Assembly: GCF_039414295.1 (NCBI RefSeq)
Contig: NZ_JBCITM010000009.1
Coordinates: 62,001 to 126,000 of the forward strand
Source of the DNA: Anoxynatronum sibiricum
GTDB lineage: Bacteria > Bacillota > Clostridia > Peptostreptococcales > Tindalliaceae
Length of the DNA stretch: 64,000 bases
Direction: 5' to 3'
This document shows, piece after piece, positions 57,811 to 64,000 of this stretch. Under the pieces are notes generated by a model that did no database searches, had not been told where the DNA came from, and worked only from the letters and a program-made list of their open reading frames with translations. Each line of letters opens with the position of its first letter. Within the stretch, counting starts at the first letter, position 1. The position numbers were made by a program, and so were the translations under genes.

Positions 57811-60800
57811 TTATTTTTTCGATTCTGCCAAGAGACGTTCTGAGATTCTAAGATAGAGAGGTGAAACCACCAGGCGAAATTTTTTCAGCGCCCGGGACCA
57901 CTGTTTCAGCAGTGCTGCCGCCTGCTTGCTGCCTGTCAGTTCATGGTGCCGGGTGACCAACTGATGCAGCAGCTGACGGTCTGCTTCTTCATCTACGGGC
58001 AGAATCGTCACCAGATCCTGATTCACCTGCTCCGTAAGAATTGAAACCCCTTCCATCAGAAAAGCCTTTCCACCACTCATGCCGGCTCCGAAGTTCTGGC
58101 CCACAGCTCCCAGCACCACCACCACACCGCCGGTCATGTATTCACAGCCATGGCTTCCGATCCCTTCAACCACGGCAGTGGCACCACTGTTACGAACGGC
58201 GAAGCGATGTCCCACCCTTCCGCAGAAATAGGCTTCCCCTGCCGTCGCTCCATAAAGGAGGGTGTTGCCGGCGATCACATTGTCTGCTGCGTTGAACCGG
58301 CTTTTCTCCGGTGGCATCACCACCAGTTTGCCGCCGCTGAGTCCCTTGCCCAAGTAGTCGTTGGCATCGCCTTTCAGGGTCAGGGTCATGCCGGGGGCGG
58401 CAAAAGCGCCAAAGCTTTGTCCTGCTGAACCTTCAAAAGTGAACTGCATGGTGTCAGGTGCCAGTCCTTCTCCGCCATACTGCTGGGCAATCTGACCGCT
58501 GAGGCGGGTACCCACGGCCCGATGGGTATTGGTAATGGGAAAGGTGCCGGAAACAGGCTGGCGGGTTTCAAGACTGGTCGCCGCCACCTTCAGCAATGCT
58601 TGATCAAGGGCTGTGATCGTCACTCCCGGCGCTTTTTTGCCGCTTTTCACGGAAATACGGGCCGGCAGCTCTGGCCGGTACAGCAGGCGGTCCACCTTCA
58701 GGGCAGCGGCTTTGCCGGCGAGCCCGTCCCGGTGGCGCAGGCGGTGTACCTGCCCCACCATATCATCCATCTTCCGGTAGCCCAGCCTGGCCATGATTTC
58801 CCGAATCTCACGGGCTACAAAGGTGAAGTACCGCTGCAGATGCTCCGGCTTACCGGTGAATTTTTTTCGAAGTGTGGGGTCTTGTGTGGCAATGCCCACA
58901 GGACAACGGTTCAAATGGCACTTGCGGCACATGATACAGCCCAGACCAATCATGGCAGCTGTTGTCATGCCCACTTCTTCTGCCCCCAGCAGAATGGCTG
59001 TGACCACGTCTCTGCCGGTGATAATTTTACCGTCCACCTGCAGCTTCACACGTCCCCGAAGCTGGTTCAGCATGAGGGTTTGCTGTACTTCAGCCAGCCC
59101 GATTTCCCAGGGAAGCCCGGCATATTTCATGGAACTGAAGGCAGAGGCACCTGTACCGCCGTCGTGGCCGCTGATCACAATGGCGTCGGCATGGGCTTTG
59201 GCTACCCCTGCCGCCACGGCACCAATGCCTGTTGACGCCACCAGCTTCACGCTCACTCGGGCTTCCGGATTGGCGTTTTTCAGATCAACTATGAGCTGTG
59301 CCAGATCCTCAATGGAGTAGATATCATGATGAGGCGGTGGTGAAATCAGGTCGATTCCAGGCAGGGAATGGCGCACTTCACCGATCTCCGGTGTCACCTT
59401 CCCGCCGGGCAAATGGCCGCCTTCCCCTGGTTTGGCTCCCTGAGCCACCTTGATTTGCAGTTCATTGGCATTCACCAGATACTGAATGGTGACGCCAAAA
59501 CGGCCGGAGGCCACTTGCTTGGCGGCGCTTTTCAGATTGTTCCCGTGGAGATCGGCGTAATAGCGGGAGGGGTGTTCGCCACCCTCGCCGCTGTTGCTCC
59601 TGGCGCCCATCCGATTCATGGCGATGGCCATGGTTTCATGGGCTTCTTTACTGACAGAACCAAAGGAAACCGCTCCCGTGGTGAACCGGGGGAGAATGGC
59701 TTCCACCGGCTCCACTTTTTCAAGGGGTACCGGAACCCGCTGGGTGAAGTCCAGGAGCCCCCGCACCGTTTGAACATCGCTGTCGGTGCGGTGAATGTCG
59801 TCTGAGAAGGCCCGGTAGGCGTCGTAGCTGTCGGAACGCCCAGCCCGTTGTAACATACTCACCCGGTCAGGACTGAGAAGATGGGGAACACCGCCCTTAC
59901 GGTGAAACAGTTCTCCGCCAACTGCCAGGGCTTCCGGCTGCTTGTCGGTGATGCTGAAGGCGGGTTTGTGAAACCGCAGCACTTCTTCTCCGATGGTTTC
60001 CAGGCCGATCCCCGACAAACAGGCAGGGGTTCCGGGGAAGTACTGGTCCACCAGGGTTTCGTCCAGCCCCACCACTTCAAAAATCTGAGCTCCCTGATAA
60101 CTTTGAAGGGTTGAAATTCCCATTTTGGCAATGATTTTCAGTAAGCCTTTCACCAGCGCGTCCTGGTAATTCCGACGGGATGCTTCCAGGGTGACGGTTT
60201 TTCCCATCCCCCCCTCGCTGTGAAGCTTTTGAAGGGTTTCAAAAGCAAGGTAGGGATTCAGCGCCGTGGCTCCATAACCCAGCAACAGGGCCAGGTGCAT
60301 CACATCCCGGGCATCCCCGGCCTCCACAATAAGATCGGCCTGGGTACGCAGCTTACGTCGAATTAAATGGTGGTGAACCGCACTCACTGCCAGTAAACTG
60401 GGAATGGGGGCGTGGTAGTAATCAATGCTCCGATCACTGAGAATCAGCAGATTATGACCCTGCAAAATGTTCTCTTCCGCCCGCTTACACAGATCATAAA
60501 GGGCTTTTTCCAACCGGTTGGGACCGCCATCCATCTGAAAAGTGATGGGCAGTGTGACAGCTTTCAGGTCTTTGGTGTACAGATGCTTCAGCTGTTCCAT
60601 TTCCCGGTTGGTGATCACCGGCTCTTCCAGCCGCAGATACGCCCGGTCTTCTTCTGTTTCGATGGCATCCACCAACAGGCCGTGATTTCCCAGGTATTGC
60701 ATCAATGACATGCCGCTCTTTTCCCGAATGGAGTCGATGGCCGGATTGGTCACTTGGGCAAATTTCTGTCGAAAATACTGAAAAAGCCACTGGGGTGCTG

Positions 60801-62418
60801 TTGAGAGGGCCGCCAGCGGTGTATCCATTCCCATGGCCCCAATATTTTCTTCTCCCTGTAGTGCCATGGGTAACAGGATATGTTCCAGTTCTTCTGCGGT
60901 GTACCCAAAGCCCTTTTGCTTTTTGGCCAGTATTTCCCGATTCATGGGCCGGGGTTCGGGCAAGTCTTCCAGCGCATCCAAGGTCAGACGGTTGCGCTGC
61001 ACCCATTCCCCATAGGGGTAACCGGTGGCGATACTCTCTTTAATGGCCAGATTTTCCAGCAACAGTCCTTTTTGAAGGTCCACCACCAGCATACTCCCCG
61101 GATTCATATTTCCCTTTTGCACCACTTTTTCAGGGGGAATGTCCAGCACGCCGGTTTCTGATGCCATGATGATGAAATCGTCATCTGTCACCCAGTAACG
61201 GGCAGGGCGCAGGCCGTTTCGGTCCACCGTCAAACCCACTTTGGTGCCATCGGAGAAGGCCAGGGTTGCCGGGCCGTCCCAGGGTTGCATGAGCCGGCCA
61301 TGGTACTCGTAAAATGCCTGAAGCTCTGGAGAAATGCCAACTCCCCACTGCCAGGCCTCCGGCACCAGCACCATCATCACCTGCTCCATGGGGTGACCGT
61401 TGGCCAGGAAAAATTCAAAAATATTATCAAGACTGGAAGAGTCGCTGCCTTCGGGTTCGATGACCGGCAGGATTTTTTCAAAATCGTTACCGAAGATCCT
61501 GGAACGCATCACGCCTTCCCGGGCATTCATCCAGTTGATGTTCCCCCGAATGGTATTGATTTCGCCGTTGTGGGCCAGATACCGGTAGGGGTGGGCCATT
61601 TTCCAGGAAGGAAAGGTATTGGTACTGTAGCGTTCATGGACAAGAATCAGTGCCGTTTCCAGGGATGGCTGCTGCAGATCCAGGTAATAGTCTTTCAGAC
61701 GATATCCCAGTATCTGCCCCTTGTATACCAACGTCTCTGCCGACAGGCTGCAGACATAAAAATGATGTGCCGGAGGTCCGCCTGCCGCTGCAATGATCTG
61801 CTGTACCCGCTTACGAACCACCAGCAGTTTTCTGGCAAAAGCTTCTTTTGTCTGTTGCTCCCGTTGAACAAACACCTGGGCCACCACAGGCCGGGTGGCT
61901 CTGGCAGAATCACCACAGGCATAGGGATCCACGGGCACGGTGCGCCATCCCAATAGCAACAGTCCCTCTTCCCGCAGCACCCGCTCGAAGACTCCCTGAC
62001 AGTAATGCAGGGCATGGGGTTCACGGGGTAAGAAGATCATCCCCACGGCGTACTGTCCCGGCGGCGGCAGCTCAAACCCTTCCTTCAGCGTTTCCTCTGC
62101 CAGAAAACCGTGGGGAACCTGAATCAGAATGCCGGCACCGTCTCCCGTTGTCACATCTGCGCCCACCGCTCCCCGGTGTTTCATTTGATGCAGAATTTCC
62201 AGTCCTTTTTCAAGAATCTGATGGGAAGGCACGCCCTTCACGTGGGCCACAAAGCCAACGCCACAGTTATCTTTTTCATGGATGGGATCATAAAGTCCCT
62301 GCCTGGGAGGAATCCCCGCCTGCCCATTTTGATGGCTTACCTGATATTGATCTCCTTGTCCCAACAAAACCACATCCTTTCCTTCAATTCCGCCGGCCAG
62401 GAAAACATTTTCATGCAT
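57811..62418 (-). CDS. gltB: Glutamate synthase large subunit
   Basis: The enzyme makes two glutamates from glutamine and 2-oxoglutarate. The 1535-residue chain has a propeptide-like N-terminus and then the amidotransferase domain, whose nucleophile is Cys52 in DNCGVGFVAHV. The central domain, the FMN-binding synthase domain, the 3Fe-4S cysteine cluster near residue 1160 (CIMCRKCHLNRC), and the C-terminal GXGXG helix (from about 1290) follow in order. The first 51 residues before Cys are longer than usual. No small subunit gene (gltD) is adjacent on either side, so electron supply must come from a gene elsewhere or from ferredoxin. The ATG at 62418 has only a weak ribosome site. Confidence 0.95.
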   Translation of the reverse strand: MHENVFLAGGIEGKDVVLLGQGDQYQVSHQNGQAGIPPRQGLYDPIHEKDNCGVGFVAHVKGVPSHQILEKGLEILHQMKHRGAVGADVTTGDGAGILIQVPHGFLAEETLKEGFELPPPGQYAVGMIFLPREPHALHYCQGVFERVLREEGLLLLGWRTVPVDPYACGDSARATRPVVAQVFVQREQQTKEAFARKLLVVRKRVQQIIAAAGGPPAHHFYVCSLSAETLVYKGQILGYRLKDYYLDLQQPSLETALILVHERYSTNTFPSWKMAHPYRYLAHNGEINTIRGNINWMNAREGVMRSRIFGNDFEKILPVIEPEGSDSSSLDNIFEFFLANGHPMEQVMMVLVPEAWQWGVGISPELQAFYEYHGRLMQPWDGPATLAFSDGTKVGLTVDRNGLRPARYWVTDDDFIIMASETGVLDIPPEKVVQKGNMNPGSMLVVDLQKGLLLENLAIKESIATGYPYGEWVQRNRLTLDALEDLPEPRPMNREILAKKQKGFGYTAEELEHILLPMALQGEENIGAMGMDTPLAALSTAPQWLFQYFRQKFAQVTNPAIDSIREKSGMSLMQYLGNHGLLVDAIETEEDRAYLRLEEPVITNREMEQLKHLYTKDLKAVTLPITFQMDGGPNRLEKALYDLCKRAEENILQGHNLLILSDRSIDYYHAPIPSLLAVSAVHHHLIRRKLRTQADLIVEAGDARDVMHLALLLGYGATALNPYLAFETLQKLHSEGGMGKTVTLEASRRNYQDALVKGLLKIIAKMGISTLQSYQGAQIFEVVGLDETLVDQYFPGTPACLSGIGLETIGEEVLRFHKPAFSITDKQPEALAVGGELFHRKGGVPHLLSPDRVSMLQRAGRSDSYDAYRAFSDDIHRTDSDVQTVRGLLDFTQRVPVPLEKVEPVEAILPRFTTGAVSFGSVSKEAHETMAIAMNRMGARSNSGEGGEHPSRYYADLHGNNLKSAAKQVASGRFGVTIQYLVNANELQIKVAQGAKPGEGGHLPGGKVTPEIGEVRHSLPGIDLISPPPHHDIYSIEDLAQLIVDLKNANPEARVSVKLVASTGIGAVAAGVAKAHADAIVISGHDGGTGASAFSSMKYAGLPWEIGLAEVQQTLMLNQLRGRVKLQVDGKIITGRDVVTAILLGAEEVGMTTAAMIGLGCIMCRKCHLNRCPVGIATQDPTLRKKFTGKPEHLQRYFTFVAREIREIMARLGYRKMDDMVGQVHRLRHRDGLAGKAAALKVDRLLYRPELPARISVKSGKKAPGVTITALDQALLKVAATSLETRQPVSGTFPITNTHRAVGTRLSGQIAQQYGGEGLAPDTMQFTFEGSAGQSFGAFAAPGMTLTLKGDANDYLGKGLSGGKLVVMPPEKSRFNAADNVIAGNTLLYGATAGEAYFCGRVGHRFAVRNSGATAVVEGIGSHGCEYMTGGVVVVLGAVGQNFGAGMSGGKAFLMEGVSILTEQVNQDLVTILPVDEEADRQLLHQLVTRHHELTGSKQAAALLKQWSRALKKFRLVVSPLYLRISERLLAESKK

Positions 62419-62465
62419 TTTCCGCTTTTATTATTCATTATTATGCCCGCGTAAAAATTATCCAA

Positions 62466-62494
62466 AGTATATGATGGTTGCAACACCTTGTCAA
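62466..62494 (-). promoter_or_regulatory. Sigma-A promoter of gltB
   Basis: TTGACA (62494-62489), 17 bases, TATACT (62471-62466) on the minus strand, with a leader of about 40 bases. Confidence 0.9.
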
Positions 62495-62577
62495 GTTGAA
62501 TCTTTCGAATTGTTGGAATATTAATTTGTATGCATTTTTGTTTCTGCGAAGCATTCGTTTTCCTTATGGGCGATCTC

Positions 62578-62628
62578 AAAAAAACAGCCTTTCAAATGCG
62601 ATGTCCGCATTTTTAGGGCTGTTTTTTT
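62578..62628. terminator. Bidirectional intrinsic terminator downstream of the DUF711 gene
   Basis: Nested stems AACAGCC / GGCTGTT and AAATGCG / CGCATTT are flanked by A-run and T-run on both strands. For the minus strand it ends the DUF711 gene, 65 bp past the stop. Confidence 0.9.
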
Positions 62629-62692
62629 ATTTCCTGGTTTTTCTATTTTTCATCCTGCCTTTGGCTGAAGGCTATTATTCGGCTGAAGGTCA

Positions 62693-64000
62693 TTAGTTGT
62701 TAAACGACTGCAGCGGTGCCGGAATTCGCCCGCCCCGCTTTACAAAAACATCTGATAACTGGGTATGAAGGGGCATAATGGGGGCCCGTCCCAAAAGGCC
62801 GCCGAACTCCACAAACTCACCCACCGTTTTTCCTGCCACAGGAATCACCCGCACCGCCGTGGTTTTTCGGTTAATCATTCCAATGGCCATTTCATCGGCG
62901 ATGATGGCGGCAATGGTTTCTGCGCTGGTTTCCCCGGGAATGGCAATCATGTCCAGCCCCACAGAACAGACAGAAGTCATGGCTTCCAGTTTGTCAAAGG
63001 TGAGAATGCCGGCTTCCGCTGCCCGAATCATGCCGGCATCTTCACTGACGGGAATAAAGGCACCGCTGAGTCCACCCACATGGGAGGACGCCATGATACC
63101 GCCTTTTTTCACGGCGTCGTTGAGCATGGCCAGGGCTGCCGTGGTACCGTGGGTGCCGGTGGATTCCAGTCCGATGGCTTCCAGAATATCGGAAACACTG
63201 TCTCCCACTGCCGGTGTGGGGGCCAGGGACAAGTCAATGATGCCAAAGGGCACTCCCAGAGCTTCTGAAGCAGTCTTTCCCACCAGCTCGCCCATACGGG
63301 TGATTTTAAACGCTGTCCGTTTGATCACGTTGGCCAACTCACCCAGATCGGCATCCGGACGCTTGACCACTGCGTTGCGCACCACTCCCGGGCCGCTGAT
63401 GCCCACATTGATCACCGCCTCCGGTTCTCCCACGCCGTGAAAGGAACCGGCCATAAAGGGATTGTCTTCGGGCACATTGCAGAATACCACCAGCTTGGCA
63501 CATCCAATGCTGTCCCGCTCCCGGGTGGCTTCCGCTGCGGCTTTGATGATATGGCCCATTTGCAACACAGCATCCATGTTGATGCCCGCCTTGGAAGATG
63601 CCACGTTCACAGACGAGCAGACCCGCTCCGTTTCAGCCAGGGCAGCAGGGATGGATGCAATGAGGCGCTGGTCTCCCAGGGTCATCCCCTTCTGCACCAG
63701 CGCTGTAAATCCGCCGATGAAATTGACCCCCACCGCTGCGGCCGCTTCGTCCATGGCCCTGGCAAAAGGCGTGTAGTCTTCTGTCTCAGAGGCTTCTGCC
63801 ACCATGGCCATGGGTGTCACCGAAATGCGCTTGTGGACAATGGGAATGCCAAAATGATCTTCAATCTCTTCTCCCACCTTCACCAGATTTTCCGCCTGGC
63901 GGGTGATTTTGTCATAGATCCGGCGACAGGCAATCACCGGGTCGGGATGACCGCAGTCCCGAAGGCTGATGCCCATGGTGATGGTGCGAATATCTAAATT
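62693..64000 (-). CDS. PFL-family/DUF711 protein (UPF0210), start outside the window
   Basis: This is a conserved cytoplasmic protein related in fold to glycyl-radical (pyruvate formate-lyase) enzymes but lacking a shown activity. The visible part has 435 residues: eight codons (NLDIRTIT) before the internal Met at 63976 are in frame to base 64000. Since the family is about 450 residues, only about 15-20 residues are missing. Typical features are MGISLRDCGHPDPVIACRRIYDKI, FIGGFTALVQKGMT, CNVPEDNPFMAG and INRKTTAVRVIPVAGKTVGE. In many Clostridia an ACT-domain gene precedes it; that would be beyond the right edge. Confidence 0.9.
   Translation of the reverse strand, partial: NLDIRTITMGISLRDCGHPDPVIACRRIYDKITRQAENLVKVGEEIEDHFGIPIVHKRISVTPMAMVAEASETEDYTPFARAMDEAAAAVGVNFIGGFTALVQKGMTLGDQRLIASIPAALAETERVCSSVNVASSKAGINMDAVLQMGHIIKAAAEATRERDSIGCAKLVVFCNVPEDNPFMAGSFHGVGEPEAVINVGISGPGVVRNAVVKRPDADLGELANVIKRTAFKITRMGELVGKTASEALGVPFGIIDLSLAPTPAVGDSVSDILEAIGLESTGTHGTTAALAMLNDAVKKGGIMASSHVGGLSGAFIPVSEDAGMIRAAEAGILTFDKLEAMTSVCSVGLDMIAIPGETSAETIAAIIADEMAIGMINRKTTAVRVIPVAGKTVGEFVEFGGLLGRAPIMPLHTQLSDVFVKRGGRIPAPLQSFNN

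Noticed and set aside
1..64000. CRISPR arrays, tRNA or rRNA genes, prophage or insertion-sequence genes
   Set aside because: No regularly spaced repeats, cloverleaf sequences, rRNA cores, integrases or transposases were recognised.

Overview
The window comes from a flagellated, Gram-positive-type anaerobe. It most resembles a (halo)alkaliphilic member of the Clostridia of the Natronincola/Tindallia/Alkaliphilus type; this is inferred from gene content and order only. The evidence is: Bacillus/Clostridium-style flagellar operons with FliW/CsrA control, mbl next to flhO-flhP, an S-layer-homology cell-wall enzyme, a SAM-I riboswitch before metK, a sodium-type F-ATP synthase with a hybrid rotor, and an NhaC antiporter. 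Strong AGGAGG-like ribosome sites precede almost every gene, and consensus sigma-A and sigma-D promoters are visible. Nearly all genes are on the minus strand. The exception is one plus-strand operon at 36.9-43.2 kb. No rRNA, tRNA, CRISPR array, transposase or phage gene was seen.

Layout from left to right. (1) 1-7.2 kb is the late flagellar operon, read right to left: comFC, yvyF, flgM, flgN, flgK, flgL, fliW, csrA and flagellin (hag, cut by the window edge). Sigma-D promoters lie before flgM and hag, and a CsrA-type GGA hairpin lies in the hag leader. (2) 7.2-18.6 kb holds recD2, a chemoreceptor, metK with its SAM-I riboswitch, a transglycosylase/SLH protein, an AEC-family permease and a phosphohexomutase. 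(3) 18.7-22.9 kb holds a NusG-II protein, mbl, flhO, flhP and a FlgJ-like rod protein. Here a perfect sigma-D promoter is embedded in the mbl terminator. (4) 23.0-26.4 kb holds a 998-residue hybrid histidine kinase behind a long leader with a possible pseudoknot and an intrinsic terminator. (5) 26.5-35.6 kb is wecB followed by the ATP synthase operon atpZ-I-B-E1-E2-F-H-A-G-D-C. The 172-residue AtpE1 is a fused double hairpin that has kept only one ion-binding glutamate.

(6) 35.9-54.3 kb looks like an accessory transport/regulation block. It has a YeiL-like Crp/Fnr regulator divergent from a nucleoside-type ABC importer operon (BMP lipoprotein, double ATPase, two permeases, a PHP hydrolase and a metallophosphoesterase). 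It also has a SARP/BTAD protein, an amidohydrolase, an M20 peptidase, an NhaC antiporter, and a TetR-controlled MacAB-like ABC export system. (7) 54.7-64 kb holds tagO, comEB (dCMP deaminase), a HisKA_2 sensor kinase, a 184-bp long-hairpin element, gltB without a neighbouring gltD, and a DUF711/PFL-family gene cut by the right edge.

How the parts relate. Clostridia often carry comEB-tagO-wecB-atp as one run. Here the run is split by the roughly 19-kb block (6), so that block probably inserted or was rearranged there. FlgM/sigma-D and FliW/CsrA give layered control of flagellin. The sodium-type ATP synthase and NhaC point to sodium-based energetics. The nucleoside operon has a 20-bp perfect-arm palindrome centred 41.5 bp before its predicted start, the geometry of class II Crp/Fnr activation, which suggests that the divergent YeiL-like protein controls it.
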